In this document: piece after piece, positions 1-8,129 of the stretch
Layout of the letters: each line of letters begins with the position of its first letter
Numbering within the stretch: the stretch's first letter is position 1
Source: Rikenellaceae bacterium
Lineage (GTDB): Bacteria > Bacteroidota > Bacteroidia > Bacteroidales > Rikenellaceae
Direction of reading: 5' to 3'
Length of the DNA stretch: 64,000 bases
NCBI GenBank assembly: GCA_015059945.1
Contig: SUZJ01000006.1
Span: 62,001 to 126,000 of the forward strand
Position numbers and translations under genes: made by a program
The notes under the pieces: model-generated
The model's database searches: none
What the model saw: only the letters and a program-made list of their open reading frames with translations
What the model was told of the DNA's origin: nothing

Positions 1-1
1 T

Positions 2-427
2 GTGCTGACCAACTATCCCGCAACTTGTGGTGTGGCTATCGAGAGTAGTGTAGAGGGGGGTAAGGCTGTGGTTACGGCCAAGATTACCTCGAACACCAAC
101 ACCAAGTACCGCTATATGATATTCTTGCTCGAAGACGGAATTGAGTATACACAGTTGGGCGTGTCGGGCACATACGTTCACAACAACGTGGTGGTTGAGG
201 CCTCGTCGGGCGAGATGTTTGGCGACAAGGTGGCCTCGGGTGCCAAGTTGCAGGTGGGTGTTGAGTATACCGAGACTCGTATGTTTGAACGGCTCGGTGG
301 CGAGTGGCCTGCCGAGAATATGAGGGTAGTGGTGGCTGCCCTGAGCGCCTATGGCGATGCCTATATTGTCAATAACGCTGCCGAGTGCAAGCTGGGCGAG
401 AGCGTAGACTATGTGATTGAGAATTGA
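2..427 (+). CDS. Omp28-type surface lipoprotein, C-terminal part (5' cut by window edge)
   Basis: Only the last ~141 codons are present; the start lies left of the window. The remaining part has beta-rich text (IFLLEDGIEYTQLG, then YVHNN and a tail naming ALSAYGDAYIVNNAAE). It matches in order the C-terminal third of the next gene (VYVVEDNIKSPQLDG, then YNHRHVV, then AMVIDSTGTVNNVAVC), so the two are paralogues of the Omp28 family. No signal peptide can be judged. The stop codon TGA (425-427) falls inside a tandem heptamer array (416-464), so the last residues (IEN) are encoded by the repeat. The family is an outer-membrane lipoprotein group of Bacteroidetes; its precise role is unknown. Confidence 0.75.
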   Translation: MLTNYPATCGVAIESSVEGGKAVVTAKITSNTNTKYRYMIFLLEDGIEYTQLGVSGTYVHNNVVVEASSGEMFGDKVASGAKLQVGVEYTETRMFERLGGEWPAENMRVVVAALSAYGDAYIVNNAAECKLGESVDYVIEN

Positions 428-464
428 GAATTGAGAATTGAGAATTGAGAATTGAGAATTGAGA
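416..464. repeat. Seven tandem copies of ATTGAGA
   Basis: Seven exact copies of the heptamer ATTGAGA run without interruption and overlap the last codons and stop of the upstream gene. Because 7 is not a multiple of 3 and the unit contains TGA, the array carries a stop in every + frame. The reverse complement of the same unit recurs at 10783-10816. Confidence 0.95.
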
Positions 465-513
465 AACGGCTCATAACTCCTTTCTGTTAGAGAGGAAAAG
501 TATTGCAAGAGAG

Positions 514-1596
514 ATGATTAAGAACTGTTTGAGATATATCGCTATGCTGGTGGCAGTGATGCTGGTGGCAGTGGGTTGCGGCCCCAAAGAGGAGGTCGAG
601 CGCCCAGTGTTGAGCGCCAGTGCCGAGAGCGTAGTGGCCGATGGTGTAGAGAGCGTAATCTTTACGGTGAGCTATGGCGGCGAGGATGTTAGTGCCAAAG
701 CACAGGTGTGGTGCAAGACCAGTGGCGAGCAGCTTGCTGCGCCCGAGTTTAAGACCACTGCCGAGGGCGACTATGAGTTCTATGCTGTTTACAATGGCGT
801 GCAGTCCAATAGTGTGGCAGTTAGCGCCACCGAGTATGTTGCCCCAGGGCCCCACGTTTCGCGTTTCGAGCGCCACGTCTGCCTGATGGACCTGACGGGT
901 ACGGGTTGCTCGTTCTGCCCCAAGGGCTACCGCAATATTGTGCTGAACGTGACCAACAACTTCATCTACTCGGGCTTTGTGCACGTTTTGGGCTTCCACG
1001 ATGCCAACTCGAAGCTCAATGACGTGACCGACCCAATGGCTATCGGCGTTACCACCCAGTTGCTCGACGACTTTAAGGTTACGGGTACCCCCTGGTTTAT
1101 TGTAGACCTGCGCGATGGTGGCAGCCTGACCGACAATGTTGGCGAAATGAGCGAGGCCATAGACCGCTCGACCGAGGAGTATGGCGCCCACTCTGACGTG
1201 GCTATCAAGACCACCTTCAATAAGGATGCACAGAGCTGTAAGGTAGATGTGAAGGTCTTTGCCGAGACCACCGACGACTACCGAGTGGCTGTATATGTGG
1301 TCGAGGACAACATCAAGTCGCCCCAGTTGGACGGCTCGGTGGTGATTGAGGACTACAACCATCGCCACGTTGTGCGCCAGATGCTCAGTGGCTCGTACAA
1401 GGGCGACAGCCTGGGCCGATTGAAGGCCGAGAGCGAGGCTCAGAAGAGCTACGAGTTTGCTATTGGCGATGGTGGCTGGAAGGTAGAGAACTTGCAGATT
1501 TATGCAATGGTAATCGACAGCACAGGTACGGTCAATAACGTGGCTGTATGTGATGTCAATAATGGCGAGGTGGACTATAAGTACCTGGCTAATTAG
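514..1596 (+). CDS. Omp28-family outer-membrane lipoprotein
   Basis: The protein has 360 residues. A short hydrophobic signal peptide ends in a lipobox (VAVGC, acylated Cys about residue 22), so it is predicted to be a lipoprotein. A linker and an Ig-like stretch follow. Near residue 132 comes the Omp28 hallmark, a thioredoxin-like segment LTGTGCSFCPKG with a CxxC pair. A C-terminal beta domain is paralogous to the truncated gene just upstream. Omp28 proteins are Bacteroidetes outer-membrane lipoproteins; the CxxC suggests a redox or thioredoxin-fold ancestry, but no enzymatic role is established here. It lies 37 nt before the next lipoprotein gene on the same strand, so co-transcription is plausible. 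Confidence 0.85.
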   Translation: MIKNCLRYIAMLVAVMLVAVGCGPKEEVERPVLSASAESVVADGVESVIFTVSYGGEDVSAKAQVWCKTSGEQLAAPEFKTTAEGDYEFYAVYNGVQSNSVAVSATEYVAPGPHVSRFERHVCLMDLTGTGCSFCPKGYRNIVLNVTNNFIYSGFVHVLGFHDANSKLNDVTDPMAIGVTTQLLDDFKVTGTPWFIVDLRDGGSLTDNVGEMSEAIDRSTEEYGAHSDVAIKTTFNKDAQSCKVDVKVFAETTDDYRVAVYVVEDNIKSPQLDGSVVIEDYNHRHVVRQMLSGSYKGDSLGRLKAESEAQKSYEFAIGDGGWKVENLQIYAMVIDSTGTVNNVAVCDVNNGEVDYKYLAN

Positions 1597-1633
1597 TGTC
1601 TGATGACAGAGTTGAAAAAACTTATAAATAAAT

Positions 1634-4105
1634 ATGACTATGAAAAGAAAACTTTTTGCACTGATGGCTATTGCGCTGATGGCAATGTTTGCTGTGTCGC
1701 TGACCGCTTGCGACAAGCAGAAACCCGACGAACCCAATACAGAGGAGCCTGGTGAGAACCCTGGCGACGAGCCTGGTGATGAGCCTGGTGACCAACCCGG
1801 TGATGAACCCGGGGATGAGCCCGGTGACGAGCCCGGAGATGACCCCAACCACGGTGTGCAGGTGCCCGACAAGATTCCTACCCCCATCAAGTGGGAGGTT
1901 GAGAAGGTTGAGGCTACCGACGATGGTGTGAGCTTGGAGGTTACACGAGTTGAGAACAAGAACTTTGTGTTTGTGGCTCGCCCAGGTGCAAATGTAGCTT
2001 CGTATAGGCTCGATGTATTCCCCTTGTGCCGTCTGTACAACTCGCTCTTCGAGCAGATGCGCTCGGAGGGTATGGACCCTGCAACCGAGGTGGCCAGCGA
2101 GGACCAGATTGAGGAGTGGATACTGAGCTATGTATTCAACTCGCAGGGCGCAGGTGCTTACACCTTCTCGAGCGACCAGTTGGGTGACGAGTTTTATAAC
2201 AAAGAGTTCGACTGGGCCAACTCGCAGTACGACCAGGCCAAGGTTGCTCCCGACTGTGAGTATGTTATCGTGGCAGTAGGCTGCTTCGACAAGGATGGCT
2301 CGGAGAATCAGGCAGGCGATATGTCTATCTGCTATGTTAAGACCACCGGCGAGGAGCTGATTGGTCAGCCCAAAGTGGATATTGAGGTTAAGACCAACTA
2401 TACCGCTATGCAGATTACCCACCTGCCCAATGCCGACACCAAGTATATCTACCACTGGTGCTCGAACGAGGACGATCTGATGCCCTATATCAACACCTAT
2501 GGCCCCAAACAGTATATCGACTTTATGCGTAACACCGTTTACGATGCCCCCTCGGTTGATAATCCAGATAACTTGGGCTACTATGTAAACTTTGGCGCAG
2601 CGACCGATGTTAAGATTATGGCTACCGCAGTTGGCTGCGACGCTAACGAAACACCCTCGACCGAGTTCCAGAGCAACGTATTTACGCTCAAACAGGCTCC
2701 CGAGGAGAGGCTGCCCGGTAAGGCTACCGTAGAGGTAGACCCCGACCACATTGGCGCTTCGATGTTTAGGATTAACTACACTATCGAGCGTAATAGCTGG
2801 GCTATGTTCTTCAAGGTTATGCGCAAAGATATTGCAGATGGTTATAAAGATGCCGACGAGTCACAGCTGAAAGCTCTGGGCCTTGAGTTGCGTAACGATG
2901 GCTGGGGTGTGAACAACCACAAGTATCGCTACGACATTGATGAGGACGAGCTGTGGGGCGACTCCGATAGCGGCTCTGAGACTTGGATGGTAGATGTTGC
3001 CCCCGAGACCGAGTATGTGATTGCCTATACCGCTGTGAACCAGTATAGCGACATTGCTCCTGTTGAGTTCAGCGAGCCCTTCACCACCAAAGCTCTGGTG
3101 CTCGATGCTCCCGAGAGTTGCGAGGCCGAAATCAACTTGGAGATGACCACTCTGGGTGTTGATGGTATCAAGACCGCCTTCACCTTCAATCCCGATAAGA
3201 CCGCACAGTTCCACTTTGCCTTCATTCAGGGCGATGTAGCATTCCCCGTACCCGAGAATGCCAGCCGCGAGGTGCTCATTGCTGCTACCTATGGTGGTAC
3301 CTACAACGGTGGCGACACCTATGCCAACCACTGGCCCGCAACCCCCAATGGTAGCGACGAGTACTCGTGGTTTGCCTTTACTCCCGCAACCCGCTATGTT
3401 GTGGCCTATGTTGCCGAGGACTGGAATGGTGTGCTGGGCGAGATTAAGTTTGCCGAGGCAACTACCGATCCTCTGGTGGGTGGCCCCAACCCCGAGGTTA
3501 GCCTCTCGACCGTTCAGGATGAGGAGGGCAACTGGTACTACCAGTTCGACAACGTACAGGATTGCTATATGATGTACTACGCAGTTCTGTCGGCCGACCA
3601 GTACGAGAATCTCAACCTTGTTGGTAGGGACGGTAGCTACGACTATTGGTACAAAGATATGTATGCCTTCTTTGTAAACCAGGGCGCATATATGTCTACT
3701 TATCGCAAGTCGTTCACCCAGCGTGTTGCAGAGGGCCGCTACTCACTGGCTCTGGCTATTGGTTGGGGTAAGGATGCCGACGGCAACGACCTGCCTACCA
3801 AGATGCACACCCTCATCTATAACCAGAAGGAGAACAGCTTCAAGAGCTTGGAGGAGATTTATCCCAACGCCAACCACTACGTTAGCGCCAAGGGCAACCA
3901 GCAGAGCAACCAGCAGGCAGCTGTGCTGAATGTTGCAAGGGGTGCCCAGAGTAGGGTAGTGAAGGCTGCCGATGTGGTAGTTCCCGAACTGGCTCCCGTG
4001 AGGATTGACCTCAACGAGTGGTTTGACGAGGCCGAGGCTAAGGGCATTAAGCTGATACCCATCGACATACACAAACTTGGTGCTCACCCCCACGCAACTA
4101 TGTAG
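1634..4105 (+). CDS. Large surface lipoprotein with Pro-Gly-Asp/Glu linker and Fn3-like modules
   Basis: The protein has 823 residues. A signal peptide with lipobox SLTAC (Cys about residue 26) is followed by an acidic, proline-rich linker of PGDE/PGDQ tetrads at residues ~38-72. I take the linker as a flexible stalk holding the body away from the outer membrane. The rest is beta-rich, with repeated stretches such as TEYVIAYTAV and TRYVVAYVAED that look like edges of fibronectin-III/Ig-like domains, and many Trp/Tyr residues. I do not recognise a catalytic motif, so a binding role is only a guess. The start could also be the Met two codons later (1640). It probably shares expression with the Omp28 gene upstream. 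Confidence 0.8.
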   Translation: MTMKRKLFALMAIALMAMFAVSLTACDKQKPDEPNTEEPGENPGDEPGDEPGDQPGDEPGDEPGDEPGDDPNHGVQVPDKIPTPIKWEVEKVEATDDGVSLEVTRVENKNFVFVARPGANVASYRLDVFPLCRLYNSLFEQMRSEGMDPATEVASEDQIEEWILSYVFNSQGAGAYTFSSDQLGDEFYNKEFDWANSQYDQAKVAPDCEYVIVAVGCFDKDGSENQAGDMSICYVKTTGEELIGQPKVDIEVKTNYTAMQITHLPNADTKYIYHWCSNEDDLMPYINTYGPKQYIDFMRNTVYDAPSVDNPDNLGYYVNFGAATDVKIMATAVGCDANETPSTEFQSNVFTLKQAPEERLPGKATVEVDPDHIGASMFRINYTIERNSWAMFFKVMRKDIADGYKDADESQLKALGLELRNDGWGVNNHKYRYDIDEDELWGDSDSGSETWMVDVAPETEYVIAYTAVNQYSDIAPVEFSEPFTTKALVLDAPESCEAEINLEMTTLGVDGIKTAFTFNPDKTAQFHFAFIQGDVAFPVPENASREVLIAATYGGTYNGGDTYANHWPATPNGSDEYSWFAFTPATRYVVAYVAEDWNGVLGEIKFAEATTDPLVGGPNPEVSLSTVQDEEGNWYYQFDNVQDCYMMYYAVLSADQYENLNLVGRDGSYDYWYKDMYAFFVNQGAYMSTYRKSFTQRVAEGRYSLALAIGWGKDADGNDLPTKMHTLIYNQKENSFKSLEEIYPNANHYVSAKGNQQSNQQAAVLNVARGAQSRVVKAADVVVPELAPVRIDLNEWFDEAEAKGIKLIPIDIHKLGAHPHATM

Positions 4106-4226
4106 TGGGCTGCAATAAGCTAAATGCCAATAACAAACAGATAAAACGACCACAAAAATTATTAAACAAAACCAACCAATTAACTTCAAACAATTAACCA
4201 ATTTTATTAACTAAACACAAACAACT

Positions 4227-7200
4227 ATGAAAAGGATTTTTACAAATCTGAAAGCTTATGCAAGCGTAGCTATGGCTATTGCTGTAATGGGCGTTGCAGC
4301 GTTGGGCGTATCGTGTAAGTATGACGATACCGCTATTTACGACGAGATCGAGAGTGTTAAAGGCGACCTTGACGGTGTTAAGGGCGACTTGGCCGAGCTC
4401 GAGGAGCGTGTTGCAAAGTTGGAGACCAAAGTAAATACCGAGGTTGCCGCTCTGCAAGCACTGGTTGTAACTGCAAAGACCGAGATTCTTGACGAGGTTG
4501 ACGACAAATTTGCTGTTGTTAACGGTACCGTTGAGGAGATCGAGGCTGCTTTGGCAGAGAAGTATGCCGAGTTGGCTGCAAAAGACAAAGAGCTGGCTGA
4601 CCAGTTGGCTACTATGGAGGCAGCTATCGGTAAGGTTATCACTGCACAGCAGAAAGCCACTGGCGAGTGGGTTCTGACTCTGTCGGATGGTAAAGAGATT
4701 ACCGTTTACCCCCAGTTCAAACAGGACTACAAGGGTATGGTTACCGTAAAAGAGGAGAACGGCGTTTACTACTGGGCACAGTACAACGAGAAAGGCGTTG
4801 TTAACTTCCTGAAAGATGCCGAGGGCAACAAATATCCTCTGCACCACGCAACTCCCGTAGTTGATATGGATGTTATCAATGGCAACGTAAACGACGCTGT
4901 TACCGAGGCTATGAAAGACATCCAGCTCCGCGTTAACGAGGAGGGTGTAACCGAGATGACCCTTGATGGTGGTCTGACTTGGACTCCTCTGGCAGGTGGC
5001 GACGCTGGTATGTTCACCGAGGTTAGCCAGGATTTGGCTGCTGGTACTGCTACCTTCACTCTGGTAGGTGGCGAGGAGATTACCGTTGCTTTGGCCAAAG
5101 AGGAGGAGCCCGAGATGCTGTTTGCTATCAAGTCGGGTAAACTCCACTTCGCTAACGATCAGGTACAGGAGATCAAACTGGCTGCCGAGTTGGTTGCGGA
5201 GGTATTCGTTCTGAGCCAGCCCGCAGGTTGGGAGGTTGAGTACAATGGCAAGAACCTTGTAGTTACCGCTCCTTCGTATGCCGACGTAGTTGATACCGAG
5301 ACCGCAGCCGAGGAGGGTTGGATCAAAGTTTTGGCTACCGGTACCGACAAAGGCGCTGTTGTTGCAAAGGTTAAAGTTTCGGTTTCGGAGCTTGGTCTGT
5401 TCATCCAGCTCTTGGGCGATGGTACCTTCAACATCCACAACACTATGGTTGTAGAGGATTATGGCCAAACCTACGCTATGCCTTACTACTACGGTATCGC
5501 TCCTGCTGAGGGTTTCAGCGCAGAGTGGTTGGCTAACGCAGTTGAGAACTACGAGGTTCAGCCTATGCAGGAGATGTTGGCAGACTTCGAGGAGCCTATG
5601 GACTTGAACTACCTCTATGGCAGTATGAATGTCTACTTCGATATGGATCTGATGCAGTGGGTTGAGCCCCAGATGGAAATGGGCGAGAGCTACATCATTT
5701 GGGCAGCTGCTCAGAACTTTACCACCTATGCTCCCGACTGGGAGAACCTCACTTATGTTGAGTTTAAGAATGTGGTTGCAAGTGCAGAGGTTGTTAAGAC
5801 CTACTTCAACGACGTTGACCTGAAAGTAGTTATGGGTGGTTACGATGGTTACTACCTGAACCTCTACGAGAGCCAGTATGCCGACAACGTTGCTGATGAC
5901 TTGGCACAGGCTCTGATGTATATTCAGTGGGGCTTCAGCTTCGGTGTATACTGCGAGGATGAGGGCTTCGAGGGCTCGCTTGTAGAGACTATGTATCAGG
6001 AGGTTCTTCCCGGTACCGCTTACACTCTCTACATCCTGCCTTGGGATGCAGCAGCCGATCCTACCGAGATTACCGTTGACGACCTGATGAAGGTTGAGTT
6101 CACCACTACCGCTCTGAGCGCAGGTGGCGAGGGCGTTCCTACCTTTGCTGTAAATGAGGAGAAGACCAACTATACCACCGTTGCTGGTAAACTGACTCCT
6201 GCCGAGGGTACCGTTTTGACCTACTACAAGTGGTATACCGAGGAGGAGATGGCAGACTTGACTGGCGATGCAGCTATTGTTGAGAATCTGTTGGCAGGTT
6301 TGTCGGATTGGATGAATCCTACCCTTATGATTAACGAGGCTACCGACGTTCAGAAGAATCAGCTCAAACAGGGTACTACTATGTATCTGGCAGCTATCTC
6401 GATTGATGCCGATGGTAAATATGGTCAGTTGCTCAAAACTTCTATTACCACCAAACAGGTTACTTACAGCGACGTTGTTCTTACTTTGAGCGACGGTCAG
6501 AAATCGGCCGATGGTCTGAGCTACTCGTTCAAACTGACTGGCGATATGAGCAAAGTTTACTACGAGTGGGCCGACAACTCGTCGAACTACTCTCGTTGGA
6601 AAGGTACTTATAAGGGCTCGGTTGACGAGGCTTCGCTCTTTATGGCTACCAACAGCGATAACACCTACTACATCAAAGAGGCTCCCGCTGCCAACGAGCA
6701 CGGTTTCATCACCCTCAATCTCCCCGCATTCAACAAGGATTATATGCTGGTTGTAGGTGGTCTTGACGCCAATGGTGCTCCCGTTAAAGCTGTTGCTGTC
6801 GAGGTTGATACCACTTTCGAGGCTAATGTTATCAAACAGTACCTCGATGATGGCGTTACCATCAACCCCGATTGGGAGGCTTCCAAACCCATTGTTAATG
6901 TTACCGCACAGACCGATCCCGAGGTTCCCACTTTGACCGAGGTTAAGATTTCGGTTACCCCCGGTGCAGGTGCTGTTAAGTGCTGGATGAACAAGTTCTA
7001 TGTTTACGGCACCCAGTTGGCAAGTGCTAAGGTTTCGAATATGCTGAGCAGCTGGATTAACGGTGGCTACGAGACTATGGAGGTTGCCGGTGTTTACGGT
7101 GCAGGTGTGTTCACCGACGAGGTTGAGATTACCTACTCGATGAGCAAAGGCTACCACATCCACATCCTGTGGGTAGACGCAGATGGCAACTACTACGAGC

Positions 7201-7253
7201 CCTACTGCTACCAGCTGCCTACTGAGGAGGGTGACGAGCCCGAGCTTGCATAA
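4227..7253 (+). CDS. DUF4988-type (PL29 N-terminal-like) coiled-coil surface lipoprotein
   Basis: The protein has 1008 residues. A signal peptide ends in GVSC (Cys30), followed by KYDD and then alpha-helical heptads (DLAELEERVAKLETKV, residues ~38-75, and a second helical run ~105-140). This is the usual start of DUF4988 lipoproteins, which often form trimeric stalks. After it comes GEWVLTLSDGKEITVYP, the short beta motif typical of that family, then several hundred residues of beta-sandwich-like sequence without recognisable catalytic residues. Codons are strongly biased to GTT, GGT, CGT, AAC and ACC relative to neighbours, suggesting high expression. An A/C-rich leader without Shine-Dalgarno precedes it, and a terminator follows at 7331-7370. 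Substrate unknown. Confidence 0.8.
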   Translation: MKRIFTNLKAYASVAMAIAVMGVAALGVSCKYDDTAIYDEIESVKGDLDGVKGDLAELEERVAKLETKVNTEVAALQALVVTAKTEILDEVDDKFAVVNGTVEEIEAALAEKYAELAAKDKELADQLATMEAAIGKVITAQQKATGEWVLTLSDGKEITVYPQFKQDYKGMVTVKEENGVYYWAQYNEKGVVNFLKDAEGNKYPLHHATPVVDMDVINGNVNDAVTEAMKDIQLRVNEEGVTEMTLDGGLTWTPLAGGDAGMFTEVSQDLAAGTATFTLVGGEEITVALAKEEEPEMLFAIKSGKLHFANDQVQEIKLAAELVAEVFVLSQPAGWEVEYNGKNLVVTAPSYADVVDTETAAEEGWIKVLATGTDKGAVVAKVKVSVSELGLFIQLLGDGTFNIHNTMVVEDYGQTYAMPYYYGIAPAEGFSAEWLANAVENYEVQPMQEMLADFEEPMDLNYLYGSMNVYFDMDLMQWVEPQMEMGESYIIWAAAQNFTTYAPDWENLTYVEFKNVVASAEVVKTYFNDVDLKVVMGGYDGYYLNLYESQYADNVADDLAQALMYIQWGFSFGVYCEDEGFEGSLVETMYQEVLPGTAYTLYILPWDAAADPTEITVDDLMKVEFTTTALSAGGEGVPTFAVNEEKTNYTTVAGKLTPAEGTVLTYYKWYTEEEMADLTGDAAIVENLLAGLSDWMNPTLMINEATDVQKNQLKQGTTMYLAAISIDADGKYGQLLKTSITTKQVTYSDVVLTLSDGQKSADGLSYSFKLTGDMSKVYYEWADNSSNYSRWKGTYKGSVDEASLFMATNSDNTYYIKEAPAANEHGFITLNLPAFNKDYMLVVGGLDANGAPVKAVAVEVDTTFEANVIKQYLDDGVTINPDWEASKPIVNVTAQTDPEVPTLTEVKISVTPGAGAVKCWMNKFYVYGTQLASAKVSNMLSSWINGGYETMEVAGVYGAGVFTDEVEITYSMSKGYHIHILWVDADGNYYEPYCYQLPTEEGDEPELA

Positions 7254-7330
7254 TCGGAGCACTCAAAAATCCACACCCCACCACTGGTGCCCTGCATAAG
7301 GGGCGCAGATAGTGTGAGGTGAAAAACCCA

Positions 7331-7370
7331 CGAGAGGTCGAACATTGCTGTTCGGCCTCTCGCTTTTTTT
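7331..7370 (+). terminator. Intrinsic terminator after the 4227-7253 gene
   Basis: A 13-bp stem (7331-7343 with 7350-7362, one G:T wobble) with a 6-nt loop is followed by a run of seven T. It ends the upstream lipoprotein transcript just before the promoter of the next gene. Confidence 0.9.
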
Positions 7371-7373
7371 GCC

Positions 7374-7381
7374 TATCTTTG
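7374..7381 (+). promoter_or_regulatory. Bacteroidetes -7 box TATCTTTG, 4 nt before the HAD start codon
   Basis: TATCTTTG fits the Bacteroidetes primary sigma -7 consensus TAnnTTTG. Only GCGCT-sized spacing separates it from the ATG at 7386, so transcription should start at or within a few bases of the start codon, giving a leaderless or near-leaderless mRNA. The -33 region would lie inside the preceding terminator stem. Confidence 0.7.
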
Positions 7382-7385
7382 CGCT

Positions 7386-8063
7386 ATGACTCAGAAACGA
7401 CTCGTTATTTTTGACCTCGACGGCACACTGCTCAACACCATTGCCGACCTTGCGCAGGCCGTAAATCAGGCTCTGGTGGCGTGTGGCTTTGAGCCCCACC
7501 CAACCGAGGCCTACCGCTTCTTTGTGGGCGACGGCGTGGCCAAGCTCTTTGAGCGCGCACTGCCGCCCGAGCACCGCTCGGCCGACGACATTGCCAACAT
7601 ACGCAGCCACTTTATGCCCTACTACGAGGCCCACAATGCCGACTTGAGCCGCCCCTACGACGGGGTGGTGGAGCTACTGGCCGAGCTTACAGCCCGAGGA
7701 GTGGCCGTAGCCGTTGCGTCGAACAAGTACGATGCCGCAACCCAAAAGTTGGTGGCCCACTACTTCGGCTCGACCACCTTTGCGGCGGTCTTTGGACAGC
7801 GCGAAGGGGTGCCCGTAAAGCCCAACCCCCAGATTGTGGCCGATGTGGTCCAAAAAGCGGCCGAAAATGGCAAATTGGAGGGTTTACGCCCCGAAGAGGT
7901 GCTCTACGTCGGCGACTCGAATGTAGATATGCTCACCGCCCACAATGCAGGGGTAGATGTGGTGGGGGTGTCGTGGGGCTTCCGCCCCCGCGAGGAGCTT
8001 GCCGCCCACTCGCCTATGGCAATCATCGACCACCCAATGGAGTTGCTCGATTGGATAAGTTGA
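7386..8063 (+). CDS. HAD-superfamily phosphatase, phosphoglycolate-phosphatase-like
   Basis: The protein has 225 residues, the usual size of the Gph/PGMB-type HAD subfamily with a helical cap. Motif I is FDLDGTLLNT at residues 9-18, where the first Asp is the nucleophile and the second the general acid. Motif II is in AVASNKYD, the motif III lysine is in VPVKPNPQ, and motif IV is YVGDSNVDMLTA. It probably hydrolyses a small sugar- or glycolate-phosphate in the cytoplasm; the exact substrate cannot be read from sequence. Its own promoter abuts the start codon. Its stop codon sits in a short heptamer repeat facing the convergent peptidase gene. Confidence 0.88.
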   Translation: MTQKRLVIFDLDGTLLNTIADLAQAVNQALVACGFEPHPTEAYRFFVGDGVAKLFERALPPEHRSADDIANIRSHFMPYYEAHNADLSRPYDGVVELLAELTARGVAVAVASNKYDAATQKLVAHYFGSTTFAAVFGQREGVPVKPNPQIVADVVQKAAENGKLEGLRPEEVLYVGDSNVDMLTAHNAGVDVVGVSWGFRPREELAAHSPMAIIDHPMELLDWIS

Positions 8064-8071
8064 GAATTGAA
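8058..8071. repeat. Two degenerate heptamers (AGTTGAG AATTGAA) over the stop codon
   Basis: Two units of the TTGAGAA-type heptamer overlap the TGA stop (8061-8063) and lie directly before the terminator. On its own this is weak; it matters because similar arrays occur at the other convergent junctions. Confidence 0.5.
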
Positions 8072-8072
8072 A

Positions 8073-8107
8073 AAACGCCCTGCTCAATCACATTGAGCAG
8101 GGCGTTT
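8073..8107. terminator. Bidirectional intrinsic terminator between convergent genes
   Basis: A perfect 13-bp stem (8076-8088 with 8092-8104) with a 3-nt loop has an A run on the left and T residues on the right, so it can stop transcripts from both sides. Confidence 0.9.
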
Positions 8108-8129
8108 GCATTGTTGCCGTAGGGTGTGC

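Noticed and set aside
487-2040. Minus-strand frame of 517 codons with a SPGSSPGSSPG repeat
   Set aside because: The repeat is the antisense reading of the PGDE linker of the lipoprotein at 1634. No family text, and both + genes here are clearly real.
4194-7262. A 1000-codon open frame on the minus strand covering the whole DUF4988 gene
   Set aside because: It is a shadow: the + gene rarely uses TTA, CTA and TCA codons, so the opposite frame stays open. The + product has a signal peptide, lipobox and family motifs; the antisense one is low-complexity without any motif.
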